The notes under the pieces: generated by a model
Told to the model about the DNA's origin: nothing
Seen by the model: only the letters and a program-made list of their open reading frames with translations
Database searches by the model: none
Origin: JACQHM01 sp964535215
Lineage (GTDB): Bacteria > Methylomirabilota > Methylomirabilia > Methylomirabilales > JACQHM01
DNA: 64,000 nucleotides
Reading direction: 5' to 3'
Assembly: GCA_964535215.1 (NCBI GenBank)
Contig: CAZHST010000004.1
Location: 1 to 64,000 of the forward strand
In this document: piece by piece, positions 56,657 through 64,000 of the stretch
How the letters are laid out: every line of letters begins with the position of its first letter
How positions within the stretch are numbered: position 1 is the first letter of the stretch
Program-made: the position numbers and the translations under genes

Positions 56657-57274
56657 TCAAATCTTTGGCCGGACCAACGCAACGACCCTCCCCAGGATCC
56701 TGGCCTCCTTGACAAAGATGGGCTCCATCCGGCTGTTGGCCGGCTGAAGCCTAATCCTTTGCTTTTCCCGGTAAAAGCGTTTCACCGTCACCTCATCGTC
56801 CAGGAGGGCCACGACGATATCACCATTCTCAGCAGATGCCTGAGGTCGGACCAGGACATAGTCCCCATCCAGGATGCCGGCCTCGACCATGCTGTCTCCC
56901 TTCACCTTCAAGGCAAAACACCCTTCCCCTCTGATCAGGCTTTTATCCAGGAGAAGGGTCCCGTCGAGGTTCTGGACGGCCAGGAGAGGGAGGCCGGCGG
57001 CTACCCTCCCCACCAGCGGGACCTCGATCACCTGAGCGGTGGAGGCGAGGGGGAGAGGAGGGATGGTCAGTTCGATCCCCCGGGAGGTTCTGGGCCGTCT
57101 CTTCAGATACCCTTTCCGTTCCAGGGCCCGAAGATGGGCCCGGACCCCGTTCGTGGAGCGGATCCCGAACCGCTTCCCCAACTCCTCCAGGGTGGGGGGA
57201 TACCCCCGGGTTCTGACCAGTTCAACGATGTATTCCAGAACCTCCTGTTGCTTCCCCGTCAGTGCCCGCTTCAT
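56657..57274 (-). CDS. lexA: LexA repressor
   Basis: The 205-residue protein has the winged-helix domain (LTGKQQEVLEYIVELVRTRGYPPTLEELGKRFGIRSTNGVRAHLRALERKGYLKR), the cleavage site A-G in GRVAAGLPLLA, the catalytic Ser in VKGDSMVEAGI, and Lys in DDEVTVKRF. It represses DNA-damage genes until RecA triggers self-cleavage. ATG 57274 matches LexA start KRALT. A palindromic operator lies in its own promoter. Downstream genes appear to share its transcript. Confidence 0.95.
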   Translation of the reverse strand: MKRALTGKQQEVLEYIVELVRTRGYPPTLEELGKRFGIRSTNGVRAHLRALERKGYLKRRPRTSRGIELTIPPLPLASTAQVIEVPLVGRVAAGLPLLAVQNLDGTLLLDKSLIRGEGCFALKVKGDSMVEAGILDGDYVLVRPQASAENGDIVVALLDDEVTVKRFYREKQRIRLQPANSRMEPIFVKEARILGRVVALVRPKI

Positions 57275-57303
57275 CCCCTGCCCCTGATCCTTCGTTGTTG
57301 CGA

Positions 57304-57332
57304 CATATACTGCACGTCCGTGCACTTGTCAA
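57304..57332 (-). promoter_or_regulatory. lexA promoter with palindromic LexA operator
   Basis: On the minus strand TTGACA (57332-57327), a 17-bp spacer and TATATG (57309-57304) form the promoter. Exactly between them lies the palindrome TGCACG-TC-CGTGCA (57311-57324). Self-regulation by LexA is the usual arrangement. The box differs from CTGT-N8-ACAG (E. coli) and CGAAC-N4-GTTCG (Bacillus). Confidence 0.78.
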
Positions 57333-57537
57333 GCAAAAAATTGCGAGATCGCTGCTTTCCCCCCTCTCCCGATTTTCTAGAGGACCTTCTCCCACAACCC
57401 TGGGATTTTTCGAGGTGTTTCTCCCACTTCTTCGGCATTTTCACCCGACTTCTCTCCCGGATCACCTGTAAGCACCTCCGAAAAAACGTTGCCATAAGGC
57501 GAGTAAGAGACGGAAGGGCCGGTGTCCATCTTTTTCC
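57333..57537. other. Divergent gap between lexA and the metal cluster
   Basis: C/T-rich sequence without a supported gene. The two promoters at its edges point outward. Confidence 0.5.
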
Positions 57538-57567
57538 TTGACAGAAAACCGGATTATGCCGTAGGAT
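57538..57567 (+). promoter_or_regulatory. Promoter of the small exported protein / porin operon
   Basis: TTGACA (57538-57543), an 18-bp spacer, and TAGGAT (57562-57567). Confidence 0.6.
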
Positions 57568-57594
57568 TTTTGCCACCAACCCGAAGGGGCTTCA

Positions 57595-57927
57595 ATGGGC
57601 AGTATGAAACTCAGACAGCCACGAAGGCTGAAGCTCTTGGCCTTGGGCGTTGGGGGTCTGTATCTCTTCCTGGCCGCCTTCCTCGTCCTCTGCCTCTCCC
57701 ACCACGATCTTGCGGGAGGAGGCCATGATCGTCATGATCATCAGGGTTGGCTCAAAGAGATCTGCACCTGGGCCCAAAAGACCACGTCGTCGTATGTGAT
57801 CCCAGAGGTTCCCGAGCTCCAGGCGTTAAGGAACCTCCCATTCGAATCCTTCTTTCGTCAATCCCTTCACCCCCAGCCCACCCTTCAAGCTCCCTCAATC
57901 CGAGCCCCCCCGTCAAGCCTCCGTTAA
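57595..57927 (+). CDS. Small exported His-rich protein
   Basis: The 110-residue protein has a basic start, one hydrophobic segment (LLALGVGGLYLFLAAFLVLCL), then SHHDLAGGGHDRHDHQG with seven His in a short stretch, a Cys, and a Pro-rich C-terminus. The His-rich segment could bind zinc, copper or nickel outside the membrane. A porin gene follows. The same order (small exported protein, then coiled-coil porin) returns at 61120. DUF2946-like proteins in copper clusters are similar in size, but I cannot confirm membership. Confidence 0.6.
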   Translation: MGSMKLRQPRRLKLLALGVGGLYLFLAAFLVLCLSHHDLAGGGHDRHDHQGWLKEICTWAQKTTSSYVIPEVPELQALRNLPFESFFRQSLHPQPTLQAPSIRAPPSSLR

Positions 57928-58080
57928 CTCTCCCGTTTCCTCTTAGTCGTCTGGGCCTTGCCGCCGGCGTTCTCCCGCTGGCATCGGGCGGCAAGGGGTT
58001 CATTGATCCTCTCTCAACAGCCTGGTAGGTTCACTGTTGTGCCCGGAGTGTCCACAGGCTGCCTGGGAAGGAGGCTTGTG

Positions 58081-59655
58081 ATGAGGCTCGGTGTCATGCT
58101 TTGCCTGATCATCTTCTTGCCGGCTTTACCGGTTTTGGCACAAGGATCGGACTTGAAGGAGACCTCCCCACCCGTTCAGAGGTCCGAGGTCGAAGCTTTG
58201 AGGCAGGAGCTGGAGGAGGCCAGAGCAGCGCTCAGGGAGCTTCGGGAGGAGATAAGGCAGCTCAGGGACAGCACTCCTCCAGTGGCGATCATCGGTGGGA
58301 CCCCGCTCACCGCTGGAGCCGGGGAAGGACGTATGACCCAGGTTGGTTCATCGGCGACCGGACCTACGACCCAGGCGAAGGGGGAGAAGGAGATCGAGCT
58401 TTCGGCTGTTCCTGAAGCCCGGCCCGGGCTCCTTCCCGAGTTTCTCAAGACGAGGATCGGCGCCTTCCTGGTCGGCTCGTTCAGTTTCAACTCCCACCTC
58501 CAGATGGTCCCGGAGTTTGCCGGGGGAATCCCGGCCAAGGCCGATCCCGGCCGCTCCAATTTCCGGTTTGACAAGCTCGGCCTCACCTTCACAACGACAT
58601 TCGCCCAGTGGCTTCAGGCCAGCGGGGTCATTGAGGTGGAGAGTCATCGGGACCGGCACACGCATGGCTTTGATCCGGATTTTGGCTGTCCTGACACAGG
58701 TCCCTGTATCGAGCGGTTCGGCGCGGAGCAGGCCGAGACCGAGGTCGCCCTCGAGAAGTTCAACCTCGCGGCCGTTGCCCCTGTTGGAAATGGTCTGACC
58801 CTTTCGGTCGGCCGCTTCGATGTCCCCTTCGGGATTGAGCGGCACGATGAGCCGCTGATCCTGACGGCCACAACCTCCGAGGTCTTTCGGTTCGGCCGGC
58901 CCCAGCTCATGACCGGCTTCCAGGCGAGCTACCCCTTCGCCCCTTGGCTTGATGTGAGCGCCTGGGTGGTGAACCGGTGGGAATCTGAAACGGTTGAAGA
59001 GGAGGAGGACTTTAACGACAACAACAAAGACAAGAGCTTCGGGGGTCGGATCGGCTTTACGCCATTTCCCCACGAGGGGTTGCTCAACGTAGGGATTGGC
59101 GGGTTTTATGGTCCTGAGCAGCAGGATAACAACTCGAACAAGCGGTGGGTCGTGGACCTGGACTTCACCTGGACCCCCCTGCCCCGGCTCCTCTTCGCGG
59201 GCGAGCTGATTTACGGGGGGGAGGCCAACCGGGAGCTACGGGAGCGGGGCCTCCCCTTCCCGGCCCCTGAAGAGGTGAAGAATGTCAACTGGCGGGGGTT
59301 TTATCTCCTTACCCACTATGACGCCCTCGACTGGCTCGGCCTCTCGTTCCGCTGGGGCCTCTTCGACGACATGGATGGCGGGCGGACGGGGGTGAAGCAG
59401 GTCCTCCAGTCGTGGACCTTCGCCCCCATCGTCCATCTCTCCCGGCTGATCCCGGAGCTTCGGCCCACCGGCGCCGCCTATGCCAGGACCCGCCACCCCA
59501 TTGACTGGGTGGATCTTAAGATCGAGTACCGGCTGAACCACTCGAACCGGCCCGTCTTCTCCGAGAAGGGACCGGGTGAGGATATCCTCGAGGCCAACAA
59601 GACAAGCCATCAGGTTGAGCTTCAGCTCGTCGTGAATTTCTGGAATTTCTTGTAG
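58081..59655 (+). CDS. Outer-membrane porin with N-terminal coiled coil (1)
   Basis: The 524-residue protein has a signal peptide (ending LPVLAQG), a coiled coil (VEALRQELEEARAALRELREEIRQLRDS), a linker, then a beta-barrel of alternating strands (IGAFLVGSFSFNSHLQM, LGLTFTTTFAQWLQASGVIEVE, LTLSVGRFDVPFGIERHDEPL) ending with aromatic QLVVNFWNFL, the usual C-terminal porin strand. It should anchor to peptidoglycan through the coiled coil and allow solute entry. GGAAGGAGG precedes the ATG. Its neighbours suggest metal uptake. Confidence 0.83.
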   Translation: MRLGVMLCLIIFLPALPVLAQGSDLKETSPPVQRSEVEALRQELEEARAALRELREEIRQLRDSTPPVAIIGGTPLTAGAGEGRMTQVGSSATGPTTQAKGEKEIELSAVPEARPGLLPEFLKTRIGAFLVGSFSFNSHLQMVPEFAGGIPAKADPGRSNFRFDKLGLTFTTTFAQWLQASGVIEVESHRDRHTHGFDPDFGCPDTGPCIERFGAEQAETEVALEKFNLAAVAPVGNGLTLSVGRFDVPFGIERHDEPLILTATTSEVFRFGRPQLMTGFQASYPFAPWLDVSAWVVNRWESETVEEEEDFNDNNKDKSFGGRIGFTPFPHEGLLNVGIGGFYGPEQQDNNSNKRWVVDLDFTWTPLPRLLFAGELIYGGEANRELRERGLPFPAPEEVKNVNWRGFYLLTHYDALDWLGLSFRWGLFDDMDGGRTGVKQVLQSWTFAPIVHLSRLIPELRPTGAAYARTRHPIDWVDLKIEYRLNHSNRPVFSEKGPGEDILEANKTSHQVELQLVVNFWNFL

Positions 59656-59667
59656 GGAGGGACTTGA

Positions 59668-60216
59668 ATGTTCGGATGGACGCTGTCCCGTTTGCCGATA
59701 AGTGGCAAGGTGTTCTGCACCCTCTTCCTCCTCGGGATCGGGGGCTTCCAGGTGGCCGCCTTCGCCCAGGCGGTGACGGCGGTCGGCCTCTCTTACGGGG
59801 ATGTGGTGGCCAGCCTCACCCCGGAGATGCCGATGACCCATATGGCGCCAGGCCAGATAAGTGCCGAGCAGGAGATCGACATCAGCCAGTTACGGGAGAC
59901 GGCCAAGGTCTGGATCCGGACGCCGCTTCTGATCCAGACGAGCCACACCCACCTGGGGAGCATGACGCTCATCGCCGGGCTCTTGGGGCTCATCTTCCTC
60001 TTTTCCTCTTTAAGGGAGGGGAAGAAGGCGGTCATCCTCTCCCTCCCCTTCATCGGGACGATCCTCGATATCGGGGGGATGTGGCTCACCCGGTTCGTCT
60101 GGCAGCCTTTCGCCGTCCTCGTGTTGGCAGGGGGGAGCCTCTTTGCCCTTGGCTATCTCCTGATCGCAACGATCTCCCTCTACGAACTTTGGGTGAAGAA
60201 GGAGGCGGCAAAATGA
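59668..60216 (+). CDS. Integral membrane protein of unknown function
   Basis: The 182-residue protein has about four hydrophobic segments: VFCTLFLLGIGGFQVAAFAQAV, TLIAGLLGLIFLFSSL, AVILSLPFIGTILDIGGMWLTRFV and AVLVLAGGSLFALGYLLIATI. A non-cytoplasmic loop contains MPMTHMAPGQ and TSHTHLGS, with Met and His that could bind metal. It overlaps the FMN-binding-like gene by 4 bp, indicating a linked function. The family is not recognised. Confidence 0.65.
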   Translation: MFGWTLSRLPISGKVFCTLFLLGIGGFQVAAFAQAVTAVGLSYGDVVASLTPEMPMTHMAPGQISAEQEIDISQLRETAKVWIRTPLLIQTSHTHLGSMTLIAGLLGLIFLFSSLREGKKAVILSLPFIGTILDIGGMWLTRFVWQPFAVLVLAGGSLFALGYLLIATISLYELWVKKEAAK

Positions 60217-60815
60217 GACATGCCTGGATGGGGAGTTGGTTCACGCTTCTGCTGCTTGTCGCCCTGGGGATCCAGGGGGCCCTGGCCCACATCACCCCCC
60301 CCGTTATCCTGGTCTCAGACCGGGAGGCGGTGCTCGGGATGCTTGAAGGGGCGAAGCGGTTCTTTGTCAGGGAGGTGAGGCTTTCAGCGAAAGAGAGAGA
60401 GTTGATCCAGAAGCGGTGGGGCTGGAGGCCGGAGGAGGACTTCTACCGCTTCTACCTTGGCCGGGATGAGGAGGGCCGGCTTGTGGCTGCGACGATCTTC
60501 CTGACAGAGTACACGATCCACGGCCCGGTCAGGGTGGTGGTAGGGATCAGCCCGGAGGGGAGGATCAGGGGGGCGAGGGTCGTGGAGCTGACGGAGGAAA
60601 CGTTCCCCTGGCTCAAACCCCTCCTCGATCAGCACCTCATCCACGACTACATCGGGCGGGACAGCCGGGCCAGCTTCGTGTTAAGCGAGCGATTCGGGCC
60701 GGCGTCCCCTGTCAGCATGCCCCACTTCTACGCCCGGATCGTGGCCAGCTTGATCCAACGAGCGGCGATCCTGTACGATGTCATCTTCCTCCAACGGGAG
60801 ACCCCATCTTCGTAA
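60213..60815 (+). CDS. Exported FMN-binding-like protein
   Basis: A 200-residue protein with a signal peptide (LLLLVALGIQGALAHI). The second half resembles FMN_bind domains of RnfG/NosR: GPVRVVVGISPEGRIRGARVVELTEETFPWLKPLLDQHLI. It may carry electrons across the periplasm, perhaps for metal reduction with the membrane protein upstream. The usual SGAT flavin-attachment Thr motif is not clear, so covalent FMN is uncertain. AAGGAGG site; starts within the previous stop. Confidence 0.65.
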   Translation: MRHAWMGSWFTLLLLVALGIQGALAHITPPVILVSDREAVLGMLEGAKRFFVREVRLSAKERELIQKRWGWRPEEDFYRFYLGRDEEGRLVAATIFLTEYTIHGPVRVVVGISPEGRIRGARVVELTEETFPWLKPLLDQHLIHDYIGRDSRASFVLSERFGPASPVSMPHFYARIVASLIQRAAILYDVIFLQRETPSS

Positions 60816-61061
60816 GGGGAGGCCGAAAGAAAGGGGCGTATCTTAAGAGCCTCACTAGAGGGATGCCCCCCGTCCCGGCCGGCCATGAGCACCTGCCCGG
60901 GGGAGGACACCACCCCTGATCCGGGCCGACGACAGGGATCGTGCATGATCCGGCGATCGCGATCAGCAGGTCTGGTGCTATTGCCCTACCGGGTTGGAAG
61001 CGACCGGTTTGAGGGGCTTTGTCGGGGGAGGAGTGAAGTCCCCCAGGCCGGTTAATAAGGC
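60816..61061. other. Non-coding stretch before the second porin module
   Basis: No supported gene or RNA. The region leads to a promoter with a palindrome at 61062-61102. Confidence 0.5.
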
Positions 61062-61102
61062 TTGACAACGAGGAGCCCCAATGGTATCTAACGATTGATA
61101 CC
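61062..61102 (+). promoter_or_regulatory. Promoter with palindromic operator (possible metal regulon)
   Basis: TTGACA (61062-61067), a 17-bp spacer and TATCTA (61085-61090). The -10 lies inside a perfect inverted repeat GGTATC (61083-61088), 8 bases, GATACC (61097-61102). A repressor bound there would block transcription. A Fur/Zur-type regulator is a reasonable guess because a ZnuA-like gene follows. Confidence 0.6.
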
Positions 61103-61119
61103 GCCCGGGGGTACTCGTT

Positions 61120-61422
61120 ATGAAGTGTTCAGTCCGGAACAGGACAAGCGTTCTGGTCCTTTTTGTCGTGGCGGCTTTTGTCCTCCTTCTCGGCTTTTCG
61201 GGGTTTGACGTTGTCAGCCACCTGGACGATCTCGGGAAGGCCGCCAAGAACTGCCCGATCTATAATGTCAGCCAGCACCAATTTGTTACCTTCTCCCCCT
61301 CTCCTTCTCTAAGCTTTACCCTCCTCCTGGAGCGCCTCCTCCCTGCCACGGATGCTCCCTTTTACCGTTCGGCCCTTTTAAGCGAACGGACCGGCCGGTC
61401 CCCGCCCTTCCTGCCTGCCTGA
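61120..61422 (+). CDS. Small exported protein (second module)
   Basis: The 100-residue protein has a hydrophobic segment (VLVLFVVAAFVLLLGFSGF), then DVVSHLDDLGKAAKNCPIYNVSQHQF with His and one Cys, and a Ser/Pro-rich end (SPSPSLSF, RSPPFLPA). It parallels the gene at 57595 in size, layout and position before a porin. The ribosome site is a poor GGGGG run. The family is unknown. Confidence 0.5.
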   Translation: MKCSVRNRTSVLVLFVVAAFVLLLGFSGFDVVSHLDDLGKAAKNCPIYNVSQHQFVTFSPSPSLSFTLLLERLLPATDAPFYRSALLSERTGRSPPFLPA

Positions 61423-61528
61423 CCATTTCACGCATCAAGGGTCTTCCAAAGGGCCCCCTGCCTCTCCGTCAGTGTTAGCCTGTGGCGCTTCACCACCAAG
61501 GTTTTTTCCCACCTTTGGGAGGGGAGTG

Positions 61529-62824
61529 ATGAACCGTTGGGCTTGTCATAGCTCCTGTTTCGGTGTCGTTTTGGGCCTGCTCTTCCTTATGTCGTCTGCC
61601 CTGGCCCAGGAGTCTCGGACGGGGACCGAAACCGGGTCTGAGGTAGAGGCCTTGAAGAAGGCCCTGGAGGAGACGAGGGCAGAGTTCGAAACGATGAAGG
61701 CGTTCTATGAGGGGAAGATCCAGGAACTGGAGGGCCGCCTGAAGAAGCTGGAAGAGGCTCCTCCTGCCCCCGCGAGGGTGGAAGAGGCCCTTCCCCCGCC
61801 CCTTCCCGCTCCCCCTGTGCCAACCGGTGTATCTCGGGTGGTCCAGACCCTCCTCCCTGATATCAGCGTCATCGGAGATTTCGTCGGGAACGTCACCGAT
61901 GATGACGCCGACCCCTTCGGGGACCGGTTCACGTTCCGGGAGGTGGAGCTGGCCCTTCAGGCGGCGCTGGACCCTTATGCCCGGGCCGATTTCTTCATCG
62001 CTGTGGAGAGGGAACCCGGGGAATTCAAGGTGGACCTGGAGGAGGGGTATGTCACCGCCCTGACCCTCCCCTTTGGCCTTCAGGCCAAGGCCGGGAGGTT
62101 CCTGGCCAACTTCGGGCGGCTCAACCGGATCCACCGGCCGGAGATGTTCCACGTGGACAGCCCCCTGGTCCTCACCAACTTTTTCGGCGAGGAGGCCAGG
62201 CTCCGGGTGGAGGGTGTCTCTGTGAGCGGCCTAATCCCGAACCCGTGGGATCAGTATCTTGAGCTGAGCCTCGAGGTCTTCAACGGCGATAACGCGGTCA
62301 TCCTGGCCGGAAGCGATTTCCGCCACCCTGCTTACCTAGGCCATCTTAAGTTCTTCTCCGACCTGACGGAGGCCTCCAGCCTGGAGGTTGGGGCCTCGGG
62401 TCTCGTTGGGTACAACGACCCCGATGCCACGCGGCTGACCACCATGCAGGGGATTGACCTGACGTATAAATGGAAGCCGCCGCTAAAGGCCCTCTACCGG
62501 TCGTTCATGCTCAGGACCGAGTTCCTGTTCAACCAGCGGGAGCAGCCGGAGGGTGAGATTGAGAGCTTCGGGTTCTACACCTTCGGCCGGTACCAGCTCT
62601 CCAGGCGGTGGTTCGCCGGGCTCCGCTACGATTACTCCCAGTTCCCGACCTCCAGCCGGGATGCTGAGTGGGCCCTCTCGCCCATCCTGGAGTTCTGGCC
62701 CTCCGAGTTCAGCCGCCTGCGAGCTCAGTATAAACATACCGGGAGCAACTTTGGCCGGAGTGTGGATGAGTTCTTCTTGCAGTGGACCTTCACCATCGGG
62801 GTCCACAGACCGGAGATCTTCTAA
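61529..62824 (+). CDS. Outer-membrane porin with N-terminal coiled coil (2)
   Basis: The 431-residue protein has a signal peptide (GLLFLMSSALAQE), a coiled coil (SEVEALKKALEETRAEFETMKAFYEGKIQELEGRLKKLEEA), a Pro-rich hinge (ALPPPLPAPPVPTG) and a barrel (FTFREVELALQAALDPYARADFFIAVE, YGPLQ-type strands, ending FFLQWTFTIGVHRPEIF). It resembles OprP-like or metal-repressed TonB-independent porins. The following genes encode a zinc-type ABC transporter. GGGAGGGGAG precedes ATG 61529. Confidence 0.83.
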   Translation: MNRWACHSSCFGVVLGLLFLMSSALAQESRTGTETGSEVEALKKALEETRAEFETMKAFYEGKIQELEGRLKKLEEAPPAPARVEEALPPPLPAPPVPTGVSRVVQTLLPDISVIGDFVGNVTDDDADPFGDRFTFREVELALQAALDPYARADFFIAVEREPGEFKVDLEEGYVTALTLPFGLQAKAGRFLANFGRLNRIHRPEMFHVDSPLVLTNFFGEEARLRVEGVSVSGLIPNPWDQYLELSLEVFNGDNAVILAGSDFRHPAYLGHLKFFSDLTEASSLEVGASGLVGYNDPDATRLTTMQGIDLTYKWKPPLKALYRSFMLRTEFLFNQREQPEGEIESFGFYTFGRYQLSRRWFAGLRYDYSQFPTSSRDAEWALSPILEFWPSEFSRLRAQYKHTGSNFGRSVDEFFLQWTFTIGVHRPEIF

Positions 62825-62842
62825 TTAGAGGAGGTGAAAGCC

Positions 62843-63823
62843 ATGAAGGGAGTGAAGCCGTTCGGATCTCCAGGGCGGGCCTCGACGGCGGTTGTGATCG
62901 TGGCCTTGGCTTTCCTGGTGGGGACCTCCTCTGCCTGGGCCGCGGCGAAGATCAAAGTCGTGACGGTCACCACGGACCTGGCCGCGCTGACCAAGGCTGT
63001 GGGCGGGGATCGGGTGGAGGTGGAAAGCCTGATGAGGGGGTACCAGGACCCCCACACGGTTGAGGTGAAACCGAGTTACATGCTGAAGCTGAAGAAGGCC
63101 GATCTCTTCATCAAGGTGGGGCTCGACTTTGAGCTGTGGTCCCCTGTCATCGTGGATGGGTCCAGGAACCCCAAGATCTTTCCCGGAACCCAGGGCTACC
63201 TGGACGCCTCCCGGGGGGTCGAGATCCTGGAGGTCCCCACCGCCAGGATGGACCGGTCCATGGGGGACATCCACCTCTACGGCAACCCCCACTACTGGCA
63301 GGATCCCCTGAACGGGAAGGTCATCCTGGAGAATATCACGAACGCTCTCACCAGGATTTCGCCGGACGATGCTGACTATTTTCGGAAAAACAAGGAAGCC
63401 TATGCGAAGAAGATTGATGAGGCCCTCCAGCGTTGGCTGTCAATAATGGAGCCGTACCGGGGGACGAAGGTGGTGACGTACCACAGCTCGTGGCCTAACT
63501 TCGCCAAACGCTTCGGCCTCCAGATCGTTGGCTTCATTGAGCCGAAACCCGGGGTCCCTCCCTCCCCCTCCTACATCCTCTCCCTGATCGAGAGGATGAA
63601 GCGGGAGGGGGTGAAGATCATCATCATGGAGCCCTACTTCCAGCAGGATATCCCCCGCCTAGTCGCCGAGAAAACGGGGGCGAAGATCGTCGTCCTCCCA
63701 CCCTCCGTTGGGGGGGAGAAGGGGGCCGATGATTATATCGCCCTCTTTGACCATAACCTGGGGAAACTGATCACGGCTTTCAAGGAAGCCGGCGTCAAGC
63801 CCACCGCTCAAGCCAGGAGATAA
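62843..63823 (+). CDS. znuA: ZnuA-like metal ABC transporter substrate-binding protein
   Basis: The 326-residue exported protein (signal ending SAWAAAK) has the cluster A-I metal-binding fold: VTTDLAALTKAVGGDRVEVESLMRGYQDPHTVEVKPSYMLKLKKADLFIKVGLDFE. Probable ligands are His of DPHTVE, His of NPHYWQDP and His of TYHSSWPNF, with an acidic residue in IIMEPYF. The third His points to zinc rather than manganese. The His-rich loop of many ZnuA proteins is absent. ATG 62843 follows GAGGAGGTG; the permease gene starts 5 bp downstream. Confidence 0.88.
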   Translation: MKGVKPFGSPGRASTAVVIVALAFLVGTSSAWAAAKIKVVTVTTDLAALTKAVGGDRVEVESLMRGYQDPHTVEVKPSYMLKLKKADLFIKVGLDFELWSPVIVDGSRNPKIFPGTQGYLDASRGVEILEVPTARMDRSMGDIHLYGNPHYWQDPLNGKVILENITNALTRISPDDADYFRKNKEAYAKKIDEALQRWLSIMEPYRGTKVVTYHSSWPNFAKRFGLQIVGFIEPKPGVPPSPSYILSLIERMKREGVKIIIMEPYFQQDIPRLVAEKTGAKIVVLPPSVGGEKGADDYIALFDHNLGKLITAFKEAGVKPTAQARR

Positions 63824-63827
63824 GGTG

Positions 63828-64000
63828 ATGGAGATCCTCCTCTTCATGCTGATGCCCTTCCTGGTTTGCCTGATCCTCACGGGGATCCTCGCCTACTTTG
63901 GGATGCACATCTTAAGCCGGGAGATCATCTTCGTGGACCTCGCCTTGGCCCAGATCGCCGCCCTCGGGGCCACCTTTGCCTTCCTGGCCGGCTACGGCCT
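63828..64000 (+). CDS. Metal ABC transporter permease (start only)
   Basis: The first 57 codons are present: a membrane segment (LLFMLMPFLVCLILTGILAYFG), then HILSREIIFVDLALAQIAALGATFAFLAGYG. This is the conserved first loop of ABC-3 family (ZnuB/MntB) permeases. It continues beyond the window. It forms the transporter with the ZnuA-like protein upstream; the ATPase must lie outside. Confidence 0.88.
   Translation, partial: MEILLFMLMPFLVCLILTGILAYFGMHILSREIIFVDLALAQIAALGATFAFLAGYG

Noticed and set aside
48645..57332. CRISPR array, integrase or insertion sequence in the defence island
   Set aside because: No regularly spaced repeats, no transposase or integrase frame and no terminal inverted repeats were found.
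61472..61528. Longer start of the second porin
   Set aside because: It would put a non-signal sequence before a clear signal peptide; ATG 61529 has the strong ribosome site.

Overview
The window is about 62% GC and has the gene content of a free-living Gram-negative C1 and CO oxidiser. It holds XoxF-type methanol dehydrogenase genes, several further PQQ dehydrogenases, a molybdenum formate dehydrogenase, a complete form I (Mo-Cu) CO dehydrogenase cluster, c-type cytochromes, outer-membrane porins and selenocysteine use. This mix fits the Methylomirabilota/Rokubacteria (NC10-like) lineage. That placement is inference from gene content; no rRNA gene is present to test it.

Layout. 1-4340: end of an O-methyltransferase, an ArsN2-like acetyltransferase, the RNA-repair pair archease-RtcB, and an HxlR / DoxX / DsbA-like redox locus. 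The DsbA-like gene reads through an in-frame UGA at the first position of its CxxC motif, so it is predicted to be a selenoprotein. 4405-8948: an HD-domain phosphohydrolase, then an exported beta-propeller protein and a PQQ dehydrogenase behind a strong promoter. 8955-13696: a structured leader and the NAD-type formate dehydrogenase. Its catalytic subunit contains a second UGA (Sec) codon followed by a strong SECIS-like hairpin, and its diaphorase subunit is a NuoE-NuoF fusion. 14058-17406: a structured leader and xoxF-xoxJ-xoxG. 17582-34399: two molybdenum hydroxylase clusters. The first is form II-like, in S-L-M order with MocA and an SDR. The second is a genuine form I CODH (coxG divergent from coxMSL) followed by two XdhC/CoxF-type proteins, CoxD, CoxE, a molybdopterin-binding protein, a SufU-like scaffold, a 2Fe-2S protein and a MoaD-like protein. 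A lipoprotein truncated globin sits inside it.

34495-48644: inositol-phosphate synthase; a heme-bearing propeller protein; two paralogous PQQ dehydrogenases flanking a cytochrome c; an acoXABC-type acetoin (2-oxo acid) dehydrogenase set; and a Spy-like / Rieske / TlpA-like envelope operon. 48660-57332 (minus strand): a defence and genome-maintenance island. A LexA gene with a well placed palindromic operator leads an apparent operon of mraZ-like, a HerA-type ATPase carrying a DnaX-like C-terminal domain, a coiled-coil membrane protein, and a type II restriction-modification pair. HEPN-MNT and VapB-PIN toxin-antitoxin pairs and a retropepsin-RusA fusion follow. Partial copies of the retropepsin gene's 5' end precede each toxin-antitoxin module. 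57595-64000: a metal-related envelope cluster with two modules of small exported protein plus coiled-coil porin, a membrane protein, an FMN-binding-like protein, a ZnuA-like binding protein and the start of its ABC permease.

How it works together: methanol and other alcohols are oxidised in the periplasm by PQQ enzymes, all four with the Asp-x-Asp pattern of lanthanide-dependent enzymes, that pass electrons to c-type cytochromes. Formate goes to CO2 and NADH via the Sec-formate dehydrogenase, and CO is oxidised by the Mo-Cu CODH. Both cytoplasmic enzymes need molybdenum cofactor, and MocA, MoaD-like and MoeA-like genes lie in the same region.
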